A DNA stretch of 64,000 nucleotides, taken from positions 21,645 to 85,644 of the forward strand of contig NZ_KB898204.1 in NCBI RefSeq assembly GCF_000377505.1, given 5' to 3'. Source of the DNA: Paenibacillus massiliensis 2301065 = DSM 16942 (GTDB taxonomy: Bacteria; Bacillota; Bacilli; Paenibacillales; Paenibacillaceae). Made by a program: the position numbers and the translations under genes. Positions 43,139-52,275 of this stretch are shown in pieces. The notes beneath the pieces are model-generated. The model saw only the letters and a list, made by a program, of their open reading frames with translations, did no database searches and was not told where the DNA came from. The stretch's first letter is position 1. Each line of letters starts with the position of its first letter.

Positions 43139-45736
43139 ATGGATGACCAGAAATTCTCCAAAGAGTGGCCTCATGAACTGATCAAAAAATTCCGATCCAG
43201 ACCCGTCCGAGAGGACGCACGAAAAAAAATGCGCCAAGTGGACTTGGCAGCTCAGGTGGGCGTTGACCCCCGAACCGTTCAGCAATGGGAAAATGGTGAT
43301 CGCATACCAAGCATCGGCAGTCTGAAGCGATTGATTCAAGTGTTTCTGGAGGAAGGACATTTGCTGGAAGGAGCCCAGCAGAAGGAAGCTAGCGAGCTAT
43401 GGCTTGCAGTCAAACGATTGTCGGAGGCCCGTTCCACCACACACCGTGAATTCCCCGACTTTGATGAGGATTGGTTCGACACGATCATGAGTCCCGCCGA
43501 CGTGGCTGTTTCCAGCACGAACGCGACAGCGTCAGATTCTGGTCAGGCAGGACATCATCCAGTGCGTAGACAGGGGGATCAAGTAGCCTACTCCTCCAAG
43601 CCACAAGGCAATATACCTGGCTCTCTTTCTCTCTTCATTGGACGACGTGAAGCAACGACCGAGATTAGGGAATTGCTGCGAGAGCACTCCCTCGTCTCCC
43701 TCCTGGGTCCTGGAGGTATTGGCAAGACATCGCTTGCCATACAGGTGGCTGCACAGCTTACCGAGGTGTATCCAGACGGTATTTGGCTGTTCGAGCTGGG
43801 CTCCGTAGGTGACCCTGATCTTGTAAGTCAGTTCCTGTTGTCGACCCTGGGCTTGCAGAATCAGCCAGCGCAAAGTGACATAGGATCACTTGTGAGCTTT
43901 GTATCTGACCAAAAGCAATTGTTCATATTTGATAATTGTGAGCACCTCATTAATGCAAGCAGCGCCTTGGCGGAAGCTCTTCTATCAGCTGCACCATCCT
44001 TAAGCATTCTCGTCACGAGCCGAGAAGCTCTGAACATCCATGGTGAATATATGTACCGGGTTCAACCCCTAACAACGCCACATCTGGCGGATGCTGTGGA
44101 GGAGTTGCCTGCGGAGGACATTCAACAATATGAAGCGGTGCAGCTGTTTTTGGCAAAGGCCCGAACCGTCACTCCCCATTTTCAACCAACTATGCAATCC
44201 TTGCTGCTCATTTGCGAAATTTGCAAACGATTGGAAGGCATTCCTCTAGCCATTGAGCTTGCTGTGGCGCGAATGAATGTATTGACTCTGGAACAAATCG
44301 TTGAGCGTCTTTCCAGTCTGCTCACGTTATTGACTGCTGGAAGGAGAACGGCAACCCACCGCCAACAAACGCTAAAATCGACGATCGACTGGAGCTATAC
44401 TTTGCTCACGGCCAAGGAGCAGCTTCTCTTACAGCGGCTAAGCATCTTCTCGGGAGGCTTTACTTTGGATGCCGCTGAGTCGGTGTGCAGCTGTGAACCA
44501 GGAGCCGTTAATCGCCCGGATAATATTACAGAGCTAGAACTGCTAGATCTATTATCCAGTCTCGTGAATAAATCACTGGTAGGTATCGATCCAAGCCATG
44601 ACCATAATTCCATGCGCTACTCCCTGCTGGAATCCATTAAGGAATATGCTGCAGAGCGACTGCTTGAGGCATCCGCTGACCAGGGCAGACATCTCCTGTC
44701 GGAGCGATATGCCCGGTATTACAGCTGCTATCTGATGAGTGCCGAGGCTAAATTCCGTACCCATGAACGAGATGCCTGTCTACAGGATGTCCGACGCGAA
44801 TATGCAAATGTAAGTAATGTGCTACAGTGGGCTTATCATCATCAGGTAGTCCGGCCCATCGGCATTCAGATGGCATCCGCATTATACTGGTTCTGGCTCC
44901 ACGAAGGCACCTGGAATCAAGGGTTGCTGTGGTTGGGGCGTTTTCTGGACGATATCCATATGGAGGAGCCTATCGACGAGGAACAGGTCCATGCTGATAC
45001 CACCAAAGCACTACACGGACAAGGGGTTATTCTCTTCGTCTCTGGAAGACTGGAACAGGCGAGAGCTTCGGCAGGCACCAGTGTGACATTCGCGCGCAGG
45101 CTGAATCATGCGGGACTACTTGCCTCCTCGCTACGACTGATGGGATTCATCCATATGAGTCTCGAACAGTTGAAGGAAGCCAGGGATTTTGTCCAAGAAA
45201 GCGTAAATATCTCCAGACAAGCCCACGATCTCTGGAATCTGGGAGGCTCATTGCATGCGTGGGGTAAGCTTGAGCTCCTACAAAATCAGTACAGTGAAGC
45301 TGTCCTGTTATTTCAAGAAAGCATCCAATGCTTTGAACAGATACAGGATAAATGGGAGTTGTCGGGTCCTTACGAAGGCTTTGGCTACTCCGCATTGAAG
45401 CTTGGACAAGTGGAGCAAGCTATAGAATATTTCAAGAAAAGTGTGGCCATCAGCCATATCTATAAGGGAACCTGGGTACTATCGCGAAGTATCGAAGGGC
45501 TGGCAATTGCCTTGTGCGCCCAGCAAGCCTATCCAGATACCGTTGTTCTTCTGAGTGCTGCCGAGAAATACCGCGAGGCCTCTGGTGGGTCTACATCTCC
45601 AAATTATCCTGTAGAGTACCGACACGCATTTCATATGGCACAGAATGCTCTTGAAGAGCAGGAGTGGCAGGACATATGGAACAAGGGCAAGTCCTTAACC
45701 AAGGATCAGATCATCGCTTTTGCACTGGAGACATAG
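43139..45736 (+). CDS. HTH - NB-ARC ATPase - TPR regulator (STAND type)
   Basis: This 865-residue protein starts with an XRE-like helix-turn-helix (RKKMRQVDLAAQVGVDPRTVQQWENGDRIPSIGSLKRLIQVF, about 28-70). An NB-ARC ATPase follows: SLFIGRREATTEI, P-loop GPGGIGKTS near 189-197, LFIFDNCEHL, ILVTSREAL and a GIPLAIELAVARM helix. The C-terminal half is a run of TPR-like repeats. This is the layout of STAND signal ATPases related to AfsR/SARP regulators, but with an XRE head. Its start overlaps no gene; AGGTGA lies before ATG 43139. It is divergent from tautomerase-azoR, which it may control. Confidence 0.85.
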   Translation: MDDQKFSKEWPHELIKKFRSRPVREDARKKMRQVDLAAQVGVDPRTVQQWENGDRIPSIGSLKRLIQVFLEEGHLLEGAQQKEASELWLAVKRLSEARSTTHREFPDFDEDWFDTIMSPADVAVSSTNATASDSGQAGHHPVRRQGDQVAYSSKPQGNIPGSLSLFIGRREATTEIRELLREHSLVSLLGPGGIGKTSLAIQVAAQLTEVYPDGIWLFELGSVGDPDLVSQFLLSTLGLQNQPAQSDIGSLVSFVSDQKQLFIFDNCEHLINASSALAEALLSAAPSLSILVTSREALNIHGEYMYRVQPLTTPHLADAVEELPAEDIQQYEAVQLFLAKARTVTPHFQPTMQSLLLICEICKRLEGIPLAIELAVARMNVLTLEQIVERLSSLLTLLTAGRRTATHRQQTLKSTIDWSYTLLTAKEQLLLQRLSIFSGGFTLDAAESVCSCEPGAVNRPDNITELELLDLLSSLVNKSLVGIDPSHDHNSMRYSLLESIKEYAAERLLEASADQGRHLLSERYARYYSCYLMSAEAKFRTHERDACLQDVRREYANVSNVLQWAYHHQVVRPIGIQMASALYWFWLHEGTWNQGLLWLGRFLDDIHMEEPIDEEQVHADTTKALHGQGVILFVSGRLEQARASAGTSVTFARRLNHAGLLASSLRLMGFIHMSLEQLKEARDFVQESVNISRQAHDLWNLGGSLHAWGKLELLQNQYSEAVLLFQESIQCFEQIQDKWELSGPYEGFGYSALKLGQVEQAIEYFKKSVAISHIYKGTWVLSRSIEGLAIALCAQQAYPDTVVLLSAAEKYREASGGSTSPNYPVEYRHAFHMAQNALEEQEWQDIWNKGKSLTKDQIIAFALET

Positions 45737-45757
45737 TTCCAACTAGTCAGTCATCCT

Positions 45758-45795
45758 AAAGGCTTTCTTCCCTAAATGGGAATGAAGGCCTTTTT
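45758..45795 (+). terminator. terminator of the HTH-NB-ARC gene
   Basis: AAAGGC and GGCCTTTTT close a stem with an inner TTCCC/GGGAA pair, and a T run follows. Confidence 0.7.
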
Positions 45796-45812
45796 GAATT
45801 TAAAAATTCCAC

Positions 45813-45848
45813 TTGACAGAAAATATTGTTGTAACTATTATTGTTACA
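45813..45848 (+). promoter_or_regulatory. sigma-A promoter with an overlapping palindromic operator
   Basis: TTGACA (45813-45818), 17 bases, TATTAT (45836-45841). TGTAAC-N7-GTTACA at 45830-45848 straddles the -10 box, a good place for a repressor of the MarR/HxlR kind. Confidence 0.7.
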
Positions 45849-45923
45849 TCAAGATGAACGATACAACACTCATTTTACCAATGAAGGACTACAATATGGT
45901 TTTCATCTGAGAGGAGATCTATC

Positions 45924-46634
45924 ATGAATATTGAAATTTGGTCTGATTTTGCCTGTCCGTTTTGCTATATTGGCAAGCAGAGATTTGAGCAAGCACTGGA
46001 GCAATTCCCACACAAGGAGGAGGTGAAGATCGTATTCAAAAGCTTTGAGCTTGATCCAAATGCACCTGTGCGTGAAGAGCATGACGTGCATGACATGCTG
46101 GTTGGCAAGTATGGCATGAAGCGTGAGGAAGCTATTGCGATGAATCATAACATTGGAGTGCAAGCAGCCCAGTCGGGGCTCGACTTCCAATTCGACGCTA
46201 TCCAGTTGACCAATACCTTCGATGCCCACCGCCTAGCGAAGTATGCAGACCAACAAGGAAAAGCAGCTATATTTCAGGACTTATTCAAAGCCTACTTTAC
46301 AGACGGTCGTCATCTGGGAGATCACGAGACGTTGATTCAATTAGCCCTTGAAGCTGGGTTAGATGAGAGCTCTGTACGTCGCCTCCTCACAAGCTCGGAA
46401 TTTGCAGACAAGGTTCGACAGGATGAAGAGGAAGCACAGCAATTAGGTGTTACCAGTGTTCCTTTTTTTGTCATTGACCGTAAATATGCTATTTCTGGTG
46501 CTCAAGCGAGCGACACCTTCCTGCAAGCACTGAATACGTCCTGGAGCGAATCGCAGCCTCTACAGATTCTGGGCGATGTGAGCGGTTCGGATTCCGATGG
46601 TACTTGCAGTGACGATGGATGCTCTATCCAATAA
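45924..46634 (+). CDS. DsbA/FrnE-family oxidoreductase
   Basis: This 236-residue thioredoxin-fold protein has the active site CPFC (Cys11 and Cys14) in IWSDFACPFCYIGKQRF, followed by the helical insert and the cis-proline region GVTSVPFFVIDRKYAISGAQ. FrnE-type proteins are cytoplasmic thiol-disulfide oxidoreductases or isomerases, often induced by stress. The short Asp/Ser-rich C-terminal tail with DGTCSDDGCS adds two cysteines and may act as a metal or redox motif. The promoter with an overlapping palindrome suggests tight repression. Confidence 0.9.
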   Translation: MNIEIWSDFACPFCYIGKQRFEQALEQFPHKEEVKIVFKSFELDPNAPVREEHDVHDMLVGKYGMKREEAIAMNHNIGVQAAQSGLDFQFDAIQLTNTFDAHRLAKYADQQGKAAIFQDLFKAYFTDGRHLGDHETLIQLALEAGLDESSVRRLLTSSEFADKVRQDEEEAQQLGVTSVPFFVIDRKYAISGAQASDTFLQALNTSWSESQPLQILGDVSGSDSDGTCSDDGCSIQ

Positions 46635-46668
46635 TGAACGAACAATACCCATGTTTATGAGGTAAATG

Positions 46669-47064
46669 ATGCTGAGCAATCTGGAAATGGTCAAAAGCAC
46701 TTATGAAGGCGACGCTAAGGAAAACGGCTTGATATATCAAGCTTATTTAGCCGAGCACGCCGAATGGACAGAAGCCGCAGGTTTTCCTTATGCTGGCACA
46801 TATGTGGGCTACGAAGAGATCTTCCACAACGTTTTTTCGCGGCTAGGCAGCGAATGGGATAATTATATGGCGAAGCCAAAGGAATTCTATGAGGACGAAA
46901 ATACCATCATCGTCGTCGGTGTCTACTCTGGCACCTATAAGCTGACGGGCAAATTTTTCGAGGCAGACTTTGTGCATATTTGGCGGGTTGAGAACGGAAA
47001 AATTGTACGCTTCAAGCAATACGTCGATAGTCATTTGGTCCAAGCTTCCATGCTGTCCAAGTGA
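46669..47064 (+). CDS. SnoaL/NTF2-like protein
   Basis: This is a small protein of about 131 residues with the SnoaL/NTF2 fold pattern: EGDAKENGLIYQAYLAEHAEWTEAAG, then YEEIFHNVF, and a strand-rich end FVHIWRVENGKIVRFKQYVDSHL. Such proteins are isomerases, hydrolases or ligand-binding proteins, and this one has no assigned role. It follows the DsbA-like gene by 34 bases and probably shares its transcript. Two ATGs are adjacent; the second (46669) has the better distance to GAGG. Confidence 0.8.
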   Translation: MLSNLEMVKSTYEGDAKENGLIYQAYLAEHAEWTEAAGFPYAGTYVGYEEIFHNVFSRLGSEWDNYMAKPKEFYEDENTIIVVGVYSGTYKLTGKFFEADFVHIWRVENGKIVRFKQYVDSHLVQASMLSK

Positions 47065-47693
47065 GCAGACTCCCACACAGCAGGATCTATTCCCATCGCG
47101 GATGTTGAGCCTGCTTTTGTATGTTTTTTTCACGAAAAAAGGAATATATGTAGTGCCATATCCGAATGCAAGCTGATACGATTTCGTGTCAAAACATGAA
47201 AACATAGCTATGGTTTACCCGTAAATGGCCTCAATTCACAAATAAATATATTGTAATTTATGATACAAAATGGTATTATTGCGCCAATAAAACCCATTTA
47301 AACCCAAACAATTACATATTATTTCATTTTTTCCGCTATTCATTTAACTCTGATTGCGCTTCATTCTCTTAGAACACACTCATTTTTCTTTTACAATCAG
47401 CTGTTCAACTCCTCTCCACTGCTGTACATTTCTGCTCGTGGCATGACTCACTACATAGTTTCAACGCTCACGCACAGACTTCACAGAAAGCCATGAGACT
47501 TCATAGAACGCCTTGGGCTATACGATGCTTGCAGATTCATGAAAGCGATTCCATTTCTATTTTGTTAAATACATGCATGAGGATTTACATGTCATTTTTT
47601 ATCCTGGGTTCAGGTCCAGTGCTACCTAACAGCAATGAAATCATGTTGGGCTGCCTGGCATATAACCATATAAAAAACATGGAGGTTATTAAG
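47065..47693 (+). other. long leader region upstream of the xylanolytic genes
   Basis: This 629-base stretch is AT-rich, without a convincing gene. A weak hairpin with a T-rich tail (about 47079-47127, AGCAGG/CCTGCT) may end the SnoaL gene. A cre-like site lies at 47540. I see no riboswitch. Confidence 0.4.
47540..47553 (+). promoter_or_regulatory. probable CcpA cre site upstream of xynD
   Basis: TGAAAGCGATTCCA agrees with the cre consensus TGWAARCGYTWNCW at 13 of 14 positions, about 150 bases before the XynD start. It is consistent with catabolite repression of hemicellulase genes. Confidence 0.5.
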
Positions 47694-49604
47694 ATGATCA
47701 AAAGATGTCTGGCTTCATTTCTAACATTGGCTTTATTGTTCGCTGTCTTCCCCACACTGTATGCCGATGCTGCTAATCAGCCATTAGCCAAGCTCCCTGG
47801 CAACTCCAATCCGCTTATGGACCATAAGCTGGGGGCTGACCCCTACGCCCTCGTGCACGACGGAAGAGTCTATATTTACATGTCCAGTGATACGTATGTG
47901 TATAACAATAACGGCTCCATTAAAGATAACGACTTCAGTGCATTGGACCGTATTCAGGTCATCTCCTCCGCAGACATGGTGAACTGGACAGATCATGGTG
48001 CCATCCCTGTCGCTGGTGCCAACAACAAAAATAATGGCAAAGGTATCGCCAAATGGGCAGCCAACTCTTGGGCGCCAGCCATAGCTCATAAAAAGGTTAA
48101 CGGGAAGGACAAGTTCTTCCTGTACTTCGCTAATGGTGGAGCTGGTATTGGTGTTCTGACAGCAGACACCCCGATCGGACCTTGGACAGATCCCCTTGGT
48201 CGAGCTCTTCTGACACATAGTACGCCTGGAATGGCTGGTGTTACCTGGCTGTTTGACCCCGCCGTGCTGGTGGACGATGATGGCACAGGATATTTATACA
48301 GTGGCGGCGGAATTCCGAACACATCCGACCCGGCTTCCATTGCGAATCCAAAGACCGCCAGAGTTATCAAATTGGGGGCAGACATGATAAGCGTTATTGG
48401 AAGCGCTACCACTATTGATGCCCCTTATCTATTCGAGGATTCTGGTATGCATAAATATAACGGGAAGTACTATTATTCGTACTGCATTAATTTTGCTGGC
48501 ACGCACCCGCCCCAATATCCTGCAGGCGAGATTGGCTATATGGTCAGCGACAGTCCCATGGGGCCCTTCACCTATAAGGGGCATTTTCTGAAAAATCCAT
48601 ATACCTTCTTCGGTGTAGGTGGCAACAATCACCATGCTGTATTCAATTTTAAAAATGAATGGTATGTCGTGTACCATGCCCAGACCGTTAGCAAAGCGCA
48701 AATCGGGGCTGGAATGGGCTACCGTTCTCCGCATATCAACAAGCTGGTCCACAACTCAGATGGGAGTATTGCCGAAGTTCAGGGCAATTTGACAGGAATT
48801 GCTCAGCTCTCCAATCTGAATCCTTACACCCGCGTCGAAGCCGAGACCATTGCGTGGCAGGCAGGTGTGACGACGGAGCCAACACAAGCTAGTGGTGGTC
48901 CAATCAGTAATCTGAATGTGACCAACATACACAATGGGGACTGGATTGCAGTCGGCAAGGCTGACTTTGGCTCTACGGGGGCAAAGTCCTTCAAGGCCAA
49001 TGTCGCCACAAATGTCGGCGGTAACATTGAAATCCGACTTGACAGTGAGACTGGACCTTTGGTCGGTACACTGAATGTTCCTTCCACCGGAGGCATGCAG
49101 GCTTGGAAAGAACTAGAGACTACCATCAACAATGCAACCGGAGTGCGTAATGTCTATCTCGTGTTCACTGGTGCCGGCAGCAATCAACTCTTCAATCTGG
49201 ATGCCTGGCAATTCACACCTAATTCGGGCGGCAGCAATACCACAACGCGGGTTGAGGCGGAAAATATGAATATCGGCGGGACTTATGCAGGCAAGATTAG
49301 TAGTCCTTTTGAAGGTGTTGCCTTATATGCCAACCAAGATTATGCATCCTATACCCAATTCTTTGCCAACGCTACCCACCAGATATCGGTACGTGGAGCT
49401 TCAAGTAATGCAGCTACGGCCAAAGTGGACCTGATCATTGGTGGAGCTACTGTAGGTTCGTTCTATTTTACAGGCACAACGCCGACCGTTCAGACCCTAT
49501 CCAATATTACTCACCTCACAGGAGACCAGGAGGTCAAGCTTACCCTGACATCCGATGACGGGACCTGGGACGCCTACGTTGACTATATTGAGTTTTCGCT
49601 ATAG
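47694..49604 (+). CDS. xynD: GH43 arabinoxylan arabinofuranohydrolase with CBM6- and CBM36-like modules
   Basis: The product is 636 residues from ATG 47694, which has GGAGG upstream; the open frame begins earlier but without a ribosome binding site. A signal peptide (KRCLASFLTLALLFAVFPTLYADA) precedes a GH43 five-bladed propeller with Asp49 in HKLGADPYALVHDG and further catalytic carboxylates in the FDPAVLVDDDG and YLFEDSGMHKYNGK regions. A CBM6-like domain follows near 380-505, and the C-terminal VEAENMNIGGTYAGKISSPFEGVAL domain is CBM36-like, a calcium-dependent xylan binder. Length and modules match the Paenibacillus polymyxa XynD type. It removes arabinose side chains from arabinoxylan outside the cell. 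Confidence 0.92.
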   Translation: MIKRCLASFLTLALLFAVFPTLYADAANQPLAKLPGNSNPLMDHKLGADPYALVHDGRVYIYMSSDTYVYNNNGSIKDNDFSALDRIQVISSADMVNWTDHGAIPVAGANNKNNGKGIAKWAANSWAPAIAHKKVNGKDKFFLYFANGGAGIGVLTADTPIGPWTDPLGRALLTHSTPGMAGVTWLFDPAVLVDDDGTGYLYSGGGIPNTSDPASIANPKTARVIKLGADMISVIGSATTIDAPYLFEDSGMHKYNGKYYYSYCINFAGTHPPQYPAGEIGYMVSDSPMGPFTYKGHFLKNPYTFFGVGGNNHHAVFNFKNEWYVVYHAQTVSKAQIGAGMGYRSPHINKLVHNSDGSIAEVQGNLTGIAQLSNLNPYTRVEAETIAWQAGVTTEPTQASGGPISNLNVTNIHNGDWIAVGKADFGSTGAKSFKANVATNVGGNIEIRLDSETGPLVGTLNVPSTGGMQAWKELETTINNATGVRNVYLVFTGAGSNQLFNLDAWQFTPNSGGSNTTTRVEAENMNIGGTYAGKISSPFEGVALYANQDYASYTQFFANATHQISVRGASSNAATAKVDLIIGGATVGSFYFTGTTPTVQTLSNITHLTGDQEVKLTLTSDDGTWDAYVDYIEFSL

Positions 49605-49647
49605 GTCATTCTCATAGAAGCTCTAGAATTGGTCAGGAGGCACTAAT

Positions 49648-51699
49648 ATGTTAAAGAAAGCAGGGCTGCTGTTCATGATCCTTCCACTCCTCATGGTCAT
49701 GTTTCCAATAGGTAATCTATCGTCAGCTGCATCCTTCAACAATCCAGTAATTTATGCAGATGTTCCAGATAATGATGTCATTCGGGTAGGGGACACCTAT
49801 TATATGACCAGTACAACCATGCACATGAACCCTGGTGTTCCGATCATGAAATCATATGATCTCGTCAACTGGGAGATTGTCAATTACGTGTATGATATTT
49901 ACGCCGATCAAGCTTCTCACAATCTGCAAAATGGTCAGAATGAATATGGGAGAGGTTCATGGGCAAGTAGCCTTCGGTACCATGATGGAATATACTACGT
50001 TGCTTTTGGTTCTCTTTCTACTGGCAAGACCTATGTTTACCAGACACGTAACATTGAAGAGGGTCCCTGGACCTCGAACGTGCTGAGCAGCTATTACCAT
50101 GATGCTTCATTGCTATTTGATAATGGACACGTATATCTTGTCTATGGTAGTGACCAGATCAGTATCGTAGAGCTGACCCCGGATGCTACAGCTATTAAAT
50201 CTGGCGGCCTGAAGCAGGTCATCATACCCAATGCCAGCCAGGTCGCGGGCTCTAACCTGATCTTGAAGGCAGAAGGAGCTCATATACAAAAAATCAACGG
50301 CAAATACTATATTTTCCTGATTGCTTGGCCCACTGGCGAGGGAAGAGTTCAAATATGCTATCGTGCTGATAGCCTGACTGGCCCTTATACGGGAAAAGTT
50401 GTCCTTAAGGATTCAGGAATCGCACAGGGCGGGATTGTCGACACCGTATCAGGCTCCTGGTACGGCATGCTCTTCAGGGACAGCGGTGCCATAGGACGTA
50501 TTCCTTACCTCGTCCCAGTCACCTGGACCGATCAATGGCCGGTATTTGGTGTGAATGGTAAGGTACCGCTGACGATGGAGCTTCCTGCAGAAGGTCATCC
50601 ACTGAAGAAAATCTATGGATCTGACGATTTCTCCGCTGCAACCACAGCAGAGCAACTGATTGGCAATGGAGGATTTGAGAATAATGACACAAGCCCCTGG
50701 GAACGTAATAACACAGCGATCATCGACAAGACTCAAGCCGAGAAATTCAGTGGGAATCAGAGCCTGTTCATCAGTGGTAGGCGGCAGACTGCTGCCGGTC
50801 CAAAGCAGGAATTGACTGGCAAGCTGAAACCAGGTGAGGTCTATCAGTTCTCAGCGAAGGTCAAATATCTGACAGGACCGGTTACCAAGCCCTTTCAACT
50901 GAGTATCCAGCACGGCCCCAGCTATACTGGCATTTCCATTATGGGCAGTGCTACGTTAACCAAGGGACAATGGGGAACCATTCAAGGAACCTATACCCTT
51001 CCTGCTCAGGCTGACCTTTCGCAAAGCTTTATTTTCGTGGAGACTCCCTATCAAGCATCACCTGATTCCGCGAATGATTTAATGGACTTCTATCTCGACG
51101 ATGTCTCACTCACAAGCACTGCTACCGCAGAAGTCTCCTCCGAGCTGGCGAAATTCTGGCAGTGGAATCATAATCCGGATCCGGCCAACTGGTCGCTTAC
51201 GCAGCGCCCTGGCTTCCTGCGACTTACGGCAGGAACGCTTAGTACAAGTATTCTCAATGCCAGAAATACGCTCACACAAAGAACATTTGGACCTCGGAGC
51301 ACCGGAATCATCGCGCTGGAGACAGAGGGAATGAAAGATGGAGATTATGCCGGGCTGGCAGCCTTTCAAGACAAATATGGGTTTGTGGGTGTGAAGAAGA
51401 CAGGTTCCTCCACATCCATTGTTATGGTCAATGCAAGCTCAGGAGCCATGACGGAAGTGGCCAATGTTCCCGTTACCCAGAATCGAGTATACTTCAAGGT
51501 GTTATGTGACTTTACCAATCAGACAGACAAGGCCTATTTTTATTACAGTCTTGACGGAACCCAATGGACCCCAATTGGAAACACATTGCAAATGTCGTAC
51601 ACGTTGCCTCATTTTATGGGCTACCGGTTCGCCTTATTCCATTACGCCACACGCCAGACTGGTGGATTCGTCGACTTTGATTATTTTCATATCCAATAG
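49648..51699 (+). CDS. secreted GH43 glycoside hydrolase with an inserted carbohydrate-binding domain
   Basis: This 683-residue protein has a signal peptide (KAGLLFMILPLLMVMFPIGNLSSA). The GH43 catalytic propeller begins with VPDNDVIRVGDTYYM (catalytic Asp) and has SYYHDASLLFDNGHVYLVYG and LKAEGAHIQKINGKYYIFLI (catalytic Glu). A CBM4/9-like jelly roll (NGGFENNDTSPWERN...DVSLTS, about 340-490) is inserted before the C-terminal beta-sandwich (LAKFWQWNHNPDPANWSL onward) that many GH43 xylosidases carry. It starts 44 bases after xynD and is probably co-transcribed. Likely substrates are xylo- or arabino-oligosaccharides. Confidence 0.88.
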   Translation: MLKKAGLLFMILPLLMVMFPIGNLSSAASFNNPVIYADVPDNDVIRVGDTYYMTSTTMHMNPGVPIMKSYDLVNWEIVNYVYDIYADQASHNLQNGQNEYGRGSWASSLRYHDGIYYVAFGSLSTGKTYVYQTRNIEEGPWTSNVLSSYYHDASLLFDNGHVYLVYGSDQISIVELTPDATAIKSGGLKQVIIPNASQVAGSNLILKAEGAHIQKINGKYYIFLIAWPTGEGRVQICYRADSLTGPYTGKVVLKDSGIAQGGIVDTVSGSWYGMLFRDSGAIGRIPYLVPVTWTDQWPVFGVNGKVPLTMELPAEGHPLKKIYGSDDFSAATTAEQLIGNGGFENNDTSPWERNNTAIIDKTQAEKFSGNQSLFISGRRQTAAGPKQELTGKLKPGEVYQFSAKVKYLTGPVTKPFQLSIQHGPSYTGISIMGSATLTKGQWGTIQGTYTLPAQADLSQSFIFVETPYQASPDSANDLMDFYLDDVSLTSTATAEVSSELAKFWQWNHNPDPANWSLTQRPGFLRLTAGTLSTSILNARNTLTQRTFGPRSTGIIALETEGMKDGDYAGLAAFQDKYGFVGVKKTGSSTSIVMVNASSGAMTEVANVPVTQNRVYFKVLCDFTNQTDKAYFYYSLDGTQWTPIGNTLQMSYTLPHFMGYRFALFHYATRQTGGFVDFDYFHIQ

Positions 51700-51754
51700 C
51701 CCCATTGTTGGGTTCATGCAATAAGGCTTAAATAGTGGATTTAAAAGCATTGAA

Positions 51755-51805
51755 AAAGATCGGTTTGGGATCAAGTACGAATGAGCCTAAACCGATCTTT
51801 ATTTG
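51755..51805 (+). terminator. terminator of the GH43 operon
   Basis: AAAGATCGGTTT and AAACCGATCTTT are inverted around a 22-base loop and followed by a T-rich run. Confidence 0.7.
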
Positions 51806-51843
51806 TCTATCAAGCCTTGTACGAATTATTCGCGTTCAATTGA

Positions 51844-52008
51844 ATCAGATTGCATCAATACGCTGAATTGATTTACAAGGCGGCAACTGATCCATCTAGC
51901 CAATTGAGATACCATACCAGCGAAGACTTAATGAAGGCACGTGAGAAACTGAGCGAAGATGAATTTATTAGCAATATGGCACTAAGCTTTGGTATTGATA
52001 TTCCATAA
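51844..52008 (+). pseudogene. C-terminal fragment of an SDR-type oxidoreductase
   Basis: A frame after a stop at 51841 reads YAELIYKAATDPSSQLRYHTS, then EDLMKARE and KLSEDEFISNMALSFGID. This is the typical C-terminal end of a class of short-chain dehydrogenases (IYKAATDGxxQLRY...). Only about 54 codons remain, without the NAD-binding or catalytic residues, so it is a remnant. It lies beside the presumed Tn7-like scar and may mark the former flank or cargo. Confidence 0.55.
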
Positions 52009-52022
52009 TATTGCAGCAAAAA

Positions 52023-52076
52023 TTTATCAGTCTAATACTCCATTTTATCAGTCTACAACTTTATTTCCCGAGTCTA
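52023..52076. repeat. three direct repeats with a 21-bp period (possible Tn7-like transposon end)
   Basis: AGTCTA occurs at 52029, 52050 and 52071, exactly 21 bases apart. The first two copies share TTTATCAGTCTA and the third is TTTCCCGAGTCTA. Spaced direct repeats of this size are typical of TnsB-binding sites at the ends of Tn7-like elements. They overlap the end of the tnsA-like fragment. Confidence 0.45.
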
Positions 52077-52200
52077 GCCCTTTATTTTCTTCGAACCCTC
52101 GCAACCAAGGAAGGTAATCGGCTCCTGTTCCTTGACCTCTACCTTCTTTGATGAATCTATTAATTTTGGCATCCGTGATTTCACGCTTACGCTTTGCCAT
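52048..52200 (-). pseudogene. truncated tnsA-like ORF (Tn7-type transposase subunit)
   Basis: A 50-codon frame starts at ATG 52200, with AAGGAGG upstream. It reads MAKRKREITDAKINRFIKEG, then RGQGTGADYLPWL, and departs after that. The conserved start KI.R..KEGRG.G.G..Y.PWL is that of TnsA, the endonuclease subunit of Tn7-like transposases, which is normally several hundred residues. It lies just downstream of glmS and is read in the same direction as it, as in Tn7 insertions at attTn7. Without a database search the family link rests on this motif. Confidence 0.5.
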
Positions 52201-52215
52201 GGATACGCCTCCTTA

Positions 52216-52249
52216 AAAGAAAACAGGGCTACCCGAAGGCAGCCCCGTT
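52216..52249 (-). terminator. terminator of glmS
   Basis: AACGGGGCTGCC and GGTAGCCCTGTT form the stem around the TTCG loop, followed by TTCTTTT on the minus strand. Confidence 0.8.
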
Positions 52250-52275
52250 TGGAGTCATGATGTTAATCTGGATTC

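Noticed and set aside
47493..47693. Upstream extension of the XynD reading frame
   Set aside because: The strong ribosome binding site and the signal peptide both place the start at 47694; the upstream codons encode no recognisable sequence.
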